NCBI RefSeq assembly: GCF_045679555.1
Contig: NC_092094.1
Span: 31,216,552-31,280,551, forward strand
Reading direction: 5' to 3'
Length of the DNA stretch: 64,000 nucleotides
Source: Salvelinus alpinus
Lineage: Eukaryota > Chordata > Actinopteri > Salmoniformes > Salmonidae
Shown here: one piece after another, positions 48,349-60,142 of the stretch
Layout: each line of letters begins with the position of its first letter
Position numbering within the stretch: position 1 is the first letter of the stretch
The notes under the pieces: model-generated
The model's input: only the letters and a program-made list of their open reading frames with translations
Told to the model about the DNA's origin: nothing
The model's database searches: none
Program-made: the position numbers and the translations under genes

Positions 48349-49865
48349 TATATGTCTACAGGAAGGTGCTGTTGAGGATGGATGGCATATTAGTGAGTTG
48401 TCTAGCTACTCATTTTAAGTATATTTGCCATTGCTAAAGCAACTTGAATTGTCCTAATGGTCCTCTCTTTGTAGCTATGTTTTAATTTGTACAGGTAACC
48501 ACAACTGAGTGAGCAAAGTAAAACATTTTGATTGTACTCAATCTCTGACACTAGGCACCTCTATTTCAGTCTCGGAAAAGTATATTTTTTTCGTAGATTT
48601 TTTTGTTTGCCCGTTGTAGGTTATATTTCATGGTACGGAGTTGTATATTCCCCACAGGCTTTAAAGAGATTATTTTGACCGTATGTGACCCACCGGCTTG
48701 ATTCGGTTCTAGTAGCAACATAAAATTTTTATTTTTACTTTTAAATTGGAATAAAGTAGAGACTCAGAGCTACAAAAGGGTATATCAGCCATACACTGCA
48801 GTTGAGGATCAATGGGAAAGTAATTCTGCTTTGATAAACTTGGAACCCCACTTTTGAGGAAAGGGCCCTTGGATGTTTTGGTACATGGTACACCTACTGG
48901 AGAGCTCTTTGTCAACACCTATTCCGCATCATTCACACCCTCATAAGCCTTAGCCCCACCCATCTCTTTACAATAAGGATAACCTAAAGGTAAAAATCCA
49001 CTTTATCTACTCTTTGGCCTATATCCTAATCTGACTTTGAAAGTGTCCAGATAAAAATAATGTATAATTAGATGATGCTTACCCAGACACTTGTCTACAT
49101 TGATGGGTCATGTGAAAGAAATGCTACAACCACCCCCAACCACATCTAGTTATGTGTATGGGTCACTATTGTCTATACATGTACACATGTTCCTGAAATA
49201 CAATAAATGGCCATAATCAACCTCAGACACACCTGGCTAACTTGATGGGTCAAGTAATCATTCTCTTGCGACGTGGAGTCTTGTTTAGACGTGTAGCTAC
49301 CTAGCTAAACAATTAACTATATTCCCAACCCATAGCTACAGTACAAATGGATTGTCATAGCTTGCCACTATGCATAAAATGCTGGAGTATGAATCTGCAG
49401 GAAGCTAAAGCAAACAAACTAGGTTCAAAGCTAGCTAGCTAACATTGGGCTACAACTAGCAATGCAAATGGATTTCTGATATCCTAATAATATTACTATA
49501 CTGATCATACACGTAATGTTAGCTAATGATCCAACTAACTAACAGTACGCTTTAACTTGCAATGAAAATGACTTTCTGACAAAATTAGAAATGTATAATA
49601 TCTGAAAATGTACCTAGACTCTTACCCGTGTACATGGATAAACACTTCACGGCAGCATGTCTTTTCCGTTTGGTTTGTAGCTAGGCACATGAAAGTTCAC
49701 ATGTTCCAGAAGGCATTTCTGCCCAAAAACATATTTTGATAAAAAATGTTTTTGTTAAAATGCCTCCCCTGTGAATTAGTGACATGCGACATACGCCTAG
49801 CTTATTAAACATTCTGAATTCCCTTCGTAAGTTTTTTATAATAATTTCTACCAAAATATTGATAA
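48349..49865. other. Gene-free AT-rich stretch
   Basis: No gene, transposon end or tandem repeat was recognised on either strand. Repeated short agctagc/gctaac strings around 49290-49530 are simple-sequence-like. Confidence 0.55.
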
Positions 49866-50460
49866 ATAAGGTCCCAGGACTCGGACTTGACTTGGACTCG
49901 AGTCACGATTTTCATGACTTAGGACTCGACTCGGACTCGACCAGTGAGGACTTGACTCGGACTCGACCAGTGAGGACTCGACTCGGACTCGACCAGTGAG
50001 GACTCGGACTCGACCAGTGAGGACTCGACTCGGGCTCGACCAGTGAGGACTCGGACTCGGACTCGACCAGTGAGGACTCGGACTCGACCAGTGAGGACTC
50101 GGACTCGACCAGTGAGGACTCGACTCGACCAGTGAGGACTCGGACTCGACCAGTGAGGACTCGACTCGGACTCGACCAGTGAGGACTCGGACTCGACCAG
50201 TGAGGACTCGACTCGACCAGTGAGGACTCGGACTCGACCAGTGAGGACTCGACTCGGACTCGACCAGTGAGGACTCGGACTCGGACTCGACCAGTGAGGA
50301 CTCGGACTCGACCAGTGAGGACTCGACTCGGACTCGACCAGTGAGGACTCGGACTCGGACTCGACCAGTGAGGACTCGGACTCGACCAGTGAGGACTCGG
50401 ACTCGACCAGTGAGGACTCGGACTCGACCAGTGAGGACTCGGACTTGGACTCGATCAGTA
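49866..50460. repeat. 21-bp minisatellite with 6-bp insertions
   Basis: About 28 tandem units of gactcgaccagtgaggactc, with extra six-base steps (gactcg or actcgg) giving unit lengths of 15, 21 and 27. All lengths are multiples of three, so two minus-strand frames stay open throughout; these encode only Val-Arg-Ser-Glu-Leu-type repeats and are not genes. Similar actcg motifs continue weakly near 50660. Confidence 0.93.
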
Positions 50461-51125
50461 GTGATTTTGTTGTCAGAAAATCTCTTTGTTGCATGATTTA
50501 ACATAGTAGCTACAACAGCAAATATTAGAGTGCTGTATTATGTAGATATCCTTACAATGTGCAACAATGTAACATAATTGAGATTTTAAAATGGTTGGAC
50601 CACAGCTTTTAGCACTACCAAGGGACTCTTGACTCAAGTATAAAGGACTTTAACCCTAGGGACTTTGGACTCGACTCTGACTCAAGGTTTAGTGTGTTGA
50701 CTACATCACTGGTCTACACTGTGGATATTGCTGTAATCAGGCTCTCACTGGATTCTCATCAAAACAGATAGAAAGTAGATAGCCAAATACTGTTTTGTCT
50801 TTGTGTAAAGTTTTGTGATGTGTTATCTGATGACAGCATAATTGTACAGTGACTTTAGCCTAGTCTTTAGTTTATCAGTAGACTGTTAATAATATGATGT
50901 ATTTGTAAATATATACTGTAGTACTTGAGTGGATTTGAGAAAAGGAATATATATGTAGGCCACAATATAATACTGTATACCGTGTAATATAACTAGGGCT
51001 GGTTTCCTGAACACAGACTAAGCCTAGCCATGGACTTAAGCATGCTCAATGTAGAGTGTGTGTCCTGGAAACCATCCCTGTATGTCTTTCTATAATTATC
51101 TTGTTAACCAGGCTGAATGTACTGC
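50461..51125. other. Gene-free stretch
   Basis: AT-rich DNA with a weak gactcaag/ggactttgg echo of the neighbouring minisatellite at 50630-50690. No exon or transposon was identified. Confidence 0.5.
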
Positions 51126-51128
51126 TAC

Positions 51129-51537
51129 TACTGTTGTAGGATCTTAATTTGATCACTCTTTTGTTGCTGAGAATGTTCTTACACAGCAGGAAATGCAAGC
51201 TTGTAGTGTATTTGAGTTTTAAAAAGGCTTCTAAAGTTTGTAATTTCCAGTTTAAAATGTCAGACTTGATTTGCCCCAACAAAAAATGTATCAACCCCTT
51301 CAAAAATGTCAATTTGAATTATAATCCACATCAGTGGAGGTTGCTGAGGGGAGGAATGGCATCAAACACATGGAAACCATGTTTGATGTATTTGATACCA
51401 TTCCACACCTATTCCGCTCCAGCCATTACCACACCAACCTCCAGTGATCCACTTAATAATTCAACATTTCTGTTGATGCAGGATTATTTTCCTGCTGTAG
51501 CAAACTGGCTCAAATTAAGATTCTACATCTGTACCTG
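51129..51537. mobile_element. MITE hosting a second MITE
   Basis: Left end tgtaggatcttaatttgatc, right end (inverted) gctcaaattaagattctaca. No ORF. Another MITE (51332-51446) is inserted in the middle, so this element came first. Confidence 0.7.
51332..51446. mobile_element. hAT-type MITE, nested
   Basis: Starts cagtggaggttgctgagggg and ends accaacctccagtg. Flanked by atccacat (left) and atccactt (right), an 8-bp target duplication with one mismatch. Its centre is the palindrome catggaaaccatgtttgatg. Same family as 43725-43886, with an internal deletion. Confidence 0.8.
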
Positions 51538-52288
51538 GTGGCAGTGAGTGAAGAAATGTTGTTTATCCATCTTCCATTCCATAAATCTTCTTCCTGTAGA
51601 AGACCTGTGGCTAGTTTATAACAGTAGACCACTATCAGTTGTTAGTCAACCACCAGCAACGACAGAACCACTCTGTCTGTTGTGTTAACTTTTGTGTGAA
51701 GTGAAACTTGGGTGTGGAAAGTTACACAAAAGCTGATCAGATGTTTTATTAGTGTTATTTATTTTGTTCTATCCTGGTGATCTCAATCTCTGGCTTTTAA
51801 TTCACTCAAGCTGTACCATGCTGTTGCATAAACCAGAATAAAGAAGTTGACAAATCTACTGATCTCCTTATTTGGTGTATGTATGTTGTGTAAGCCTATC
51901 ATGATCAATGAGCTGATTGACATTACATGACATCATTACATCAGTTGCTGCCCATAACGTCATCACTAACATTGTGACAGCGTCTTTTTTCCACACCAAC
52001 AGAGGACAATTTGGTCTTTGTTATGCTTGCTCCCTCGCTCGATCCTTTTCTCCCTTTCTCCCTTTTTCACTTTCTTCTTATTTCACCCCTTTCTCCTCAC
52101 TCCATTTGTACTTCTTATTCCAAGCCTAAGCTGTTTAATAGCAACATAAACCACACTCAAGGCTTACACTACAGATTTACATCTGTGGTAGCTAGATGAA
52201 CAGACATTGAATTCATTACTATTTCTATTTTTAACTATTGCTGCTGACTACTGAAAAAAACTCCAAACTATGTTGAATGTTCAACACC
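51538..52288. other. Gene-free stretch
   Basis: No exon was supported. An aataaa hexamer at 51838 on the plus strand could be a distal impdh1 poly(A) signal. A pyrimidine-rich run lies at 52025-52100. Confidence 0.4.
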
Positions 52289-53777
52289 TACAGTACCAGT
52301 AAAAAGTTTGTACACACCTACTCAATCAAGGGTTTTTCTTTCATTGTAGAATAATAGTGAAGACATCAAAACTATGAAATAACTATGAAATAACCAAAAA
52401 TGTGTTAGCCACCCTTTTCCCCGATGACAGCTTTGCACACTCTTGGCATTCACTCACCAAGCTTCATGGGGTAGTAACCTGGAATGCATTTCAATTAACA
52501 GGTGTTCCTTGTTAAAAGTACATTTGTGGAATGTCTTTCCTTCTTAATGCGTTTGAGCCAATCAGTTGTGTTATGACAAGCTAGGGGTGGTATACAGAAG
52601 ATAGCCCTATTTGGTAAAAGACCAAGTCCATATGATGGCAAGAACAGCTCAAATTATCAAAGAGAAACGACAGTCCATCATTACTTTAAGACATGAAGGT
52701 CAGTCAATCTGGTAAATTTCAAGAACTTTGAAAGTTTCTTCAAGTGCAGTCGCAAAAATCATCAAGCGCTATGACGAAACTGTCTCTCATGAGGACCGCC
52801 ACAGGAAAGGAAGACCCAGAGTTACCTCTGCTGCGGAGGATAAGTTCGTTAGGTACCATCCTCAGAAATTCAGCCCAAATAAATGCTTCACAGAGGTCAA
52901 GTAACAGACACATCTCAACATCAACTGTTAAGAGGAGACTGTGTGAATCAGGCCTTCATGGTCAAATTGCTGCAAAGAAACCACTACTAAAGGACACCAA
53001 TAAGAAGAAGAGACTTGTTTGGGCGAAGAAACACGAGCAATGGACATTTGACCAGTGGAAATCTGTCCTTTGGTCTGTTGAGTCCAAATTTGAGATTTTT
53101 GGTTCCAACCGCCTGTCTTTGTTAGACACAGAGTAGGTGAATGGATGATCTCCGCATGTGTGGTTCTCACCACAAAGCATGGAGGAGGAGATGTGATGGT
53201 CTGGGGGCGCTTTACTGGTGACACTGTCTGTGATTTATTTATAATTCATGGCACACTTAACCAGCATGGGTACCACAGCATTCTGCAGCGATACGCCATC
53301 CCATCTGGTTTGCACTTAGTCAACTATCATTTGTTTTCCCAACAGGACAATGACCCAACACACCTCCAGGCTGGGTAAGGGCTATTTGACCAAGACGGAG
53401 AGTGATGGAGTACTGCATTAGATGACCTGGCCTCCAAAATCACCCAACCTCAATCAGAGTGAGTTGGTTTGGGATGAGTTGGACGGCAGAGTGAAGGAAA
53501 AGCAGCTAACAAGTGCTCAGCATATGTGGGAACTCCTTCACGACTGTTGTAAAGAATATTCCAGGTGAAACTGGTTGGGATAATGCCAAGAGTGTGCAAA
53601 GCTGTCATCAAGATAAAGGGTGGCTACTTTGAAGAATCTAAAATATATTTTAATTTGTTTAATACATTTTTGGTTAATACATGATTCCATATGTGTTAAT
53701 TCATAGTTTTGATGTCGTCAAAATAAAGAAAAACTCTTGAATGAGTAGGTGTGTCCAAACTTTTGACAGGTACTGTA
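52289..53777 (+). mobile_element. Decayed Tc1-like element (copy 2 of a family)
   Basis: TA-flanked, with ends cagtaccagtaaaaagtttg and aacttttgacaggtactg. Transposase relics on the plus strand: [40 protein letters not shown], then [15 protein letters not shown] where the catalytic Asp of SDES is Val. The rest is frameshifted ([23 protein letters not shown]). Same family as 44341-45818. Confidence 0.88.
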
Positions 53778-54869
53778 AGTTCAACTGAAACAACTCCATG
53801 TGATATGGCCTGTAGCTCATGACAATGTATAGAGTTGAAGAATCCCTAAAGGTCTACAGTATTATCTATAGTGTATCTGTTCTATGTTCATACACTACAA
53901 TTAATGACTTATGTTTTCAAACATCATAAACTTACTGTTTTGTTTATCATACCTTGTCTATGATACATGCCATACAGTATAAATGTTTTCCATGTACATT
54001 GTATTTACAAATAAAACATTTTACACAGCCTTTAATGATGTATGTACAGTATGACACATATACTCTTTGTAGAAAAAAGGTTTGAAGTCAGTGTGAATAT
54101 CAGAGGATGAGCTGGTTTTCAGTTAGATTAGTTCCTGTCTGAAAAACGTTAGATCTCTCAGATTGATTTGGTGTTGGTTCCATAGCTACATTTGGCACTT
54201 GGACACTCTAACACAACTCCTGGTTGATATTGCTGTTGTGACTTAAACAGATACGCTTGTGGTAGGGCACCAGTTATAAATGCTTTATAAGAACAAATGT
54301 TTTAATAAAAAAAACAGCTATAATGTACAGTATGACAGCATCTGCTACACTATGTTCACTCTCCCTCAGTAAGTGCCACTAAAGCATGAAGTGATCTTGC
54401 AAATTTCTATGGCTATCGTCAACACTACACTGACATTAGTGTTCTAATCTACTCTACATTGGTTGGTTCAGAAAGTTGTTTCATTTAGCACATATTGTAA
54501 CTCTATAACTGTACACTTATAACTAATCAAACAGAACTGTATCTCTTTATTTACTTCTAATTAAGTCTAATTTATGTCTATTTTCTACATGTAGAATCCC
54601 AGAAAACTGTAACTAATAGTAATGCCTCCAAACATGTCTGATGTAGCAGTGAAAAAGCTAACTGAGCTCAATGTTAACCACTCAAACACAAACGTTAGCT
54701 TATCAGTTAAGTACTTAGATCTCTCTAGAGGTCAATATATAATCTCTGTGCATTTTACATCATATCCTTATGTCCTTACATAACAGATAAATATATTGGT
54801 TTAGCTCGGCAGACTAACAGTGTCTTGTGGCGCATAGATGACTCATGGTTCAAACCCAGTAGTATCTAC
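53778..54869. other. prrt4 3' flank
   Basis: AT-rich DNA downstream of the prrt4 stop, probably its 3' UTR in part. A candidate minus-strand poly(A) signal (tttatt on the plus strand) is at 54546-54551. No other gene was seen. Confidence 0.45.
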
Positions 54870-57034
54870 CTACAGGTCAATAGTGTCACTGCACACGCTA
54901 AGAGCATCGATCTGTCGGCACACGTTGACGAACTCCGCTTGTACGGCCAGATCCCGTTCCAGCAACCTGCTTTCACTCAGGTCCTCTCTGCCCGCCAGCC
55001 GCCCCTCCCCCCGACTGTCCTGCGAGGCGGAGCTGAGGGTGCGGTAGCGTCTGTGGTGGGAGAGGTTGGGGAGCATCCTGGGCAGACTGCTCTGGGAGGG
55101 GAGCTGCCCTCTCGTGGAGTGGGGATGAGAATGCGCCCCTCCTGCCCCCGGGCTGGAGAACAGACCCTGGGAAGACCCACTCAGGGATTCCTGGCACATG
55201 CAGCTGGAGTTACTACCTCTCCACCAGCGCTCAGGGGGAGAGATGGGATCGCCGTGGCCTGGGAGGATGCACCCTGGCTGGGGAGGCCGTGTAGGAGACA
55301 TATCCACATCTCTACAGGAAGAGGTCCGGTAGAGGGAGCTGTCGGCTGAGCTGTGTCCAGGTTGTGAGGCACTCTGGCTGAGGTGGGAGCCAGGGGAGTT
55401 CAGGGAGAGGCTGGAGGATGCGTGGAGTAGCCTGGGATGACTGAAGAGACTGTGGGGGAACAGGGTTTCACTGTACAGGGCCTGGTCTATGCTCCGGGAC
55501 AGGTCAATTGGAGAGGGGGGGTGCAGGTACATTGTGGAGTCAGTGTCCAGAACTAGACTAGCCTGGGAAGAGCCCTGGGATGCAACCCCAGCTTGAGGCA
55601 TCCATGGTGGGCTGGGAGGGTCAGGGAGGTGGGGGTGTCTTGAGGCTCTGGTCTGGCCAGGGTGGGTGTTAGGGTTAGGATGCAGGTTCAGTCCGTTTGA
55701 GGGGGGGTCCATTAGTGTATAAAGGGGGAACGCTTCGGACTGGCGCTTACTGATGACATCACACACCACCAGCTTCTCTTCCTGCCCCAGGGACCAGGGG
55801 TAGTGAGGGGGGAGGGCTGGGGAGGGGGGAATGGGGTGGCTAGGCCCCCCTGAGGGTGAGGCACAGGGCAGCTGCACCCAGGACCCCGGACGGGGGTTGC
55901 AGTTGGGTTTAGTCCAGGGGCAGGAGTAAGAGTTGGAGCAACAGAAGAGGAGGGGATGAGTGCCGATGATTGACAAGGACAGACACACCCCCACCTCACA
56001 GAGCCTGCAGCCCAGCTGGTAGCCCCACCAAGGCCAGGGCTGAAACCCCGCCCCAGCACTCACCCCTCCAAACCCCATTGCATGTAACATCCCATACAGC
56101 TGGAGCCCCCCACAGCTTAACAGGCACAGAGACCCTCCCACCCCAGCCCCTGCCGCCCTGCTCCACTCCCCAGCCTCAGCGAATGGGCAGCGGGACGGCC
56201 GCCCCACCAACACCGGGGAACCTGTTACCTCTCCCTCACCATCACTCAGCCGTTGGACATGCTTGGTGTCTTGTCGTACAAAGCAGTAGAAGAGGAGGAA
56301 GGAGCAGGGGAGGAGGAGGCAGAGGAGGATGAACACTCCCTGGGGGAGTAGGAGGAGGACAGGGAGGCTGGGGAAGACATGGAAGAGAGTTATGGAGCCC
56401 AGGGAGGCCCCAAAGTGCAACAGGGAGAGGGAGAACAAGAGACAGGGCCGGGGCAGAGCTGAGAGAGGGAGGGAGAGAGAGAGGGAGAAAGGGAGGGAGA
56501 GGTGCATGCGAGAGCGGAGGGAGAGGAGGAGGAAGGAGAGGGAGAAGGCAGAGGTGAGGCAGGGTAAGGGTAGCTCAGAAAGTAGGAGAGAGCCCAGAGC
56601 AGACAGGCGGTCCTGGTGACTATAAGCATCATACAGCAGAGTGAATGCTCTAGTGCCTCCAGTGGCCAGGAGGAACAGATGCAGCAGGGTGAAGTAGGGG
56701 CTTCCCGGGGGGCAGCGCAGGGGCAGGCCTAACAGGCAGAGTACAGATATCAGACCTAATGCAGCGAACACAGATCCCAGACCGTAGATGTGGACCTCCC
56801 AGGCAAAGCCCCAGGTGGCCAGAGCTGAGTTCCAATCAGAATACAGAGGCACGAAGAGAGGAGGGGTTAGAGACAGAATGGGGCGCTGGGATTTATTTGA
56901 GATGATGTCATCAGGGTAAACAGGGCTCCAGGATTGATTTGTGTTGCAGGGTGTGGCCTTGGTCTCCAGGCTGCAGTCGAGGATAGGTGTCTCATTGGTG
57001 GCTGACTTAGGCCACACCTCCTCTGGAGACACAC
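54870..57034 (-). CDS. prrt4: Proline-rich transmembrane protein 4, large 3' coding exon
   Basis: One exon of 2165 nt, opened by the acceptor ttttacag at 57035 and ending in a stop at 54870, encodes 720 residues of the C-terminal part. It begins GVSPEEVWPKSATNE. After an extracellular stretch comes a block of about seven hydrophobic segments: first WGFAWEVHIYGLGSVFAALG, then SPYFTLLHLFLLATGG, LTSAFSLSFLLLSL, SLSLLHFGASLGSI, LPVLLLLPQGVFILLCLL, a stretch around LQLYGMLHAMGFGG, and VGVCLSLSIIGTHPLLF. A long Ser/Pro-rich cytoplasmic tail ends VNVCRQIDALSVCSDTIDL. This architecture fits PRRT3/PRRT4, multi-pass membrane proteins of unknown molecular function. PRRT4 is chosen because human PRRT4 is next to IMPDH1, which lies here in convergent orientation. 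prrt3 is the alternative. The reading frame is intact. Confidence 0.8.
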
Positions 57035-57543
57035 CTGTAAAACAGAAACAAAGATGGTTGAAACTGATGCCCAAATCAACTCCTTGCCCCTATCCCCAGA
57101 TCTGAGGGCTTTCATAGGGTGAAACATCAGCGAGTGTGGTGTAATCTATTGCAAAAGTACATGCTTGTAACTGGGAATCTCTAACTGGGTCAGAGAGAGA
57201 GAGAGAGCCAGGGTAGAGAGAGCAAAGGAGGGAAAGAGAGACTGTGTGGGCAGATTAGGTAGTGTTGACCCCATTGCTTTTCTCATTTGTGAACTATTTA
57301 TAGATCGCAGAAACTGGCACACTCACTAACATTACATAATTTATTACATACTATTGTAGGTGCACATACCCTTTCCATATGTCTGTCCCCTATGATTACA
57401 TACCATCTGAATGATGTAGACGCTTCTATTCCCTATGTGCCTGCCTACTGCCTCTTCATAGAGAAATACAGTAAATACAGTACAGGAATAGGAGCTCTGT
57501 GACAAGACCTCTGGTCCCTCCTCTTCACATGCATGTGTGTGTG

Positions 57544-58081
57544 TGTAACCGATGTGAAATGGCTAGCTAGTTAGCGGTGGTGCGCGCTAACAGCGTTTCA
57601 ATCGGTGACGTCACTCGCTCTGAGACCTTGAAGTAGTTGTTCACTTTGCTCTGCAAGGGCCGCGGCTTTTGTGGGGCGATGGGTCCCTCCTCTTAACGAT
57701 GCTTCGAGGGTGACTGTTGTCTGTGTGCAGAGGGTCCCTGGTTCGAGCCCAGAGAGGGACGGAAGGTGAAACTATTACATTGATGCTGTTCACCCGGATC
57801 ACTGGTTGCTGCGGAAAAGGAGGAGGTCAAAAGGGAGGTGAGTGTAACCGATGTGAAATGGCTAGCTAGTTAGCAGTGGTGCGCGCTAATAGCGTTTCAA
57901 TCGGTGACGTCACTCGCTCTGAGACCTTGAAGAAGTTGTTCCCCTTGCTCTGCAAGGGCCACGGCTTTTGTGGCATGAAGGGTAACGATGCTTCGAGCGT
58001 GGCTGTTGTCTATGTGTGCAGAGTGTGTCTGGTTCGAGCCCAGGTAGGGGCGAGGAGAGGGACGGAAGCTAAACTGTTACA
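57544..58081. mobile_element. TRIM-like miniature LTR retrotransposon in prrt4 intron
   Basis: Two direct repeats, 57544-57779 (236 bp) and 57843-58081 (239 bp), are about 90% alike. Each starts TGTAACCGATGTG and ends in TTACA, so TG...CA termini. Only 63 bp lie between them, and the last 30 are purine-rich (gcggaaaaggaggaggtcaa, aagggaggtgag), like a polypurine tract just before a 3' LTR. There is no ORF. Flanks are tgtg on both sides, but this lies in a GT-rich stretch so it is weak evidence of target duplication. A primer-binding site is not obvious. Each repeat carries ggttcgagcccag, resembling a pol III B box, so a tandem SINE is the alternative reading. Confidence 0.65.
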
Positions 58082-58200
58082 TGTGCGTGTGTTTGTTTTA
58101 TCTTTATTTTATTAACAGGGAAGTCATGTTGAGATTTAGGTCTCATTTCCAAATGTGCCCTGTACAATACAACACAAATATACACCCTATACCCAACATA

Positions 58201-59844
58201 CAGTTGAAGTCGTAAGTTTACATACACTTAAATACACTCATCAAAACTTGTTTTTTAACCACTCGACAAATTTCTTGTTAACAAACTATAGTTTTGGTTA
58301 GGTCGGTTAGGACATCTACTTTGTGCATGACACAAGTCATTTTTCCAACAATTGCTTACAGATTATTTCACTTATAATTCACTGTATCACAATTCCAGTG
58401 AGATAGAAGTTTACATACACAAAGTTGACTGTGCCTTTAAACAGCTTGGAAACTTCCAGAAAATTATGTCATGACTTTCGAAGCTTCTGATAGGCTAATT
58501 AACAAAGTTTGAGTCAATTGGAGGTATACCTGTGGATGTATTTCAAAGCCTACCTTCAAACTCAGTGCCTCTTTGCTTGACATCATGGGAAAATCAAAAG
58601 AAATAAAGCAAGACCTCAAAAAAAATGTAGACCTCCACATTGACCTCCACAAGTCTGGTTCATCCTTGGGAGCAATTTCCAAACGCCTGAAGGTACCACG
58701 TTCATCTGTACAAACAATAGTACGCAAGTATAAACACCAGGGGACCACGCAGCCGTCATACCGCTCAGGAAGGAGACGCGTTCTATCTCCTAGAGATAAA
58801 CGTACTTTGGCGCGAAAAGTGCGAATCAATCCCAAAACAACAGCAAAGGACCTTGTGAAGATGCTGGAGGAAACAGGTACAAAGTATCTATATCCACAGT
58901 AAAACGAGTCTTATATCGACATAACCTGAAAGGCCGCTCAGCAAGGAAGAAACCACTGCTCCAAAACCACCATAAAAAAAGCCAGAATACGGGTTGCAAC
59001 TGCACATTAGGACAAAGATTGTACTTTCTGGAGAAATGTCCTCTGGTCTGATGAAACAAAAATAGAACTGTTTGGGCATAATGACCATCGTTATGTTTGG
59101 AGGAAAAAGGGGGAGGCTTGCAAGCCGACGATCACCATCCCAACCGTGAAGCACGGGGATGGCAGCATCATGTTGTGGGGGTGCTTTGCTGCAGGAGGGA
59201 CTGGTGCACTTCACAAAATAGATGGCATCACGAGGAAGGAAAATTATGTGAATATATTGAAGCAACATCTCAAGACATCAGTCAGGAAGTTAAAGCTTGG
59301 TCGCAAATGGGTCTTCCAAATGGACAATGACCCCAAATCATACTTCCAAAGTTGTGGCAAAATGGCTTAAGGACAACAAAGTCAAGGTATTGGAGTGGCC
59401 ATCACAAAGCCCTGACCTCAATCCTATAGAACATTTGTGGGCAGAACTGAAAAAGCACGTGCGAGTAAGGAGGCCGACAAACCAGACTCAGTTTCACCAG
59501 CTCTGTCAGGAGGAATGGGCCAAAATTCCCCTAACTTATTGTGGGAAGCTTGTGGAAGGCTACCCAAAATGTTTGACCCAAGTTAAACAATTTAAAGGCA
59601 ATGCTACCAAATGCTAGTTGAGTGTATGTAAACTTCTGACCCAATGGGAATGTGATGAAATAAATAAAAGCTGAAATAAATCTTTCTCTCTACTATTATT
59701 CTGACATTTTACATTCTTAAAATAAAGTGGTGATCCTAAATGACCTAAAACAGGGAATTTTTACTAGGATTAAATGTCAGGAATTGTGAAAAACTGAGTT
59801 TAAATGTATTTGGCTAAGTGTATGTAAACTTCCGACTTCAACTG
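58201..59844 (+). mobile_element. Sleeping Beauty-lineage Tc1-like fossil
   Basis: TA-flanked, 1644 bp. Ends cagttgaagtcgtaagttta and the inverted taaacttccgacttcaactg are those of the salmonid Tc1 subfamily from which Sleeping Beauty was derived. Transposase pieces (58585-59617): MGKSKEIKQDLKKNVDLHID, the HTH SSLGAISKRLKVPRSSVQTI, GRRRVLSPRDKRTL, then a frameshift after [50 protein letters not shown], a frameshift at about 59337, then [16 protein letters not shown] to the end. All three catalytic residues survive but at least three frame breaks kill it. Confidence 0.93.
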
Positions 59845-59856
59845 TATATACATACG

Positions 59857-59888
<32 letters not shown>

Positions 59889-60142
59889 CACATACTACTG
59901 TTCAAAAGTTTGTGGTCACTTAGAAATGTCCTTGTTTTTGAAAGAAAAGCACATTATTTGTACATTAAATTAAAACAACATCAAATTGATCAGAAATACA
60001 GTGTAGACATTGTTAATGTTGTATATGACTATTGTAGCTGGAAACAGCAGTTTTTTAATGGAATATCTACATAGGCGTACAGACCATTATCAGCAACCAT
60101 CACTCCTGTGTTCCAAAGGCACGTTGTGTTAGCTAATCCAAG

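Noticed and set aside
49848-50504. Two overlapping minus-strand frames of about 200 codons
   Set aside because: They are the minisatellite read in two frames, with no start context, splice sites or family resemblance.
54825-55349. Plus-strand 174-codon frame opposite prrt4
   Set aside because: It is antisense to the well-supported prrt4 tail; GC-rich Ser/Pro codons leave open antisense frames.
56329-56632. Arg/Glu-rich plus-strand frame opposite the prrt4 membrane segments
   Set aside because: It mirrors Leu/Ser-rich codons of prrt4 on the other strand.
57740-57765. tRNA gene suggested by the B-box-like ggttcgagccc
   Set aside because: No cloverleaf or matching A box at the right distance was found; it recurs in both LTR-like repeats.
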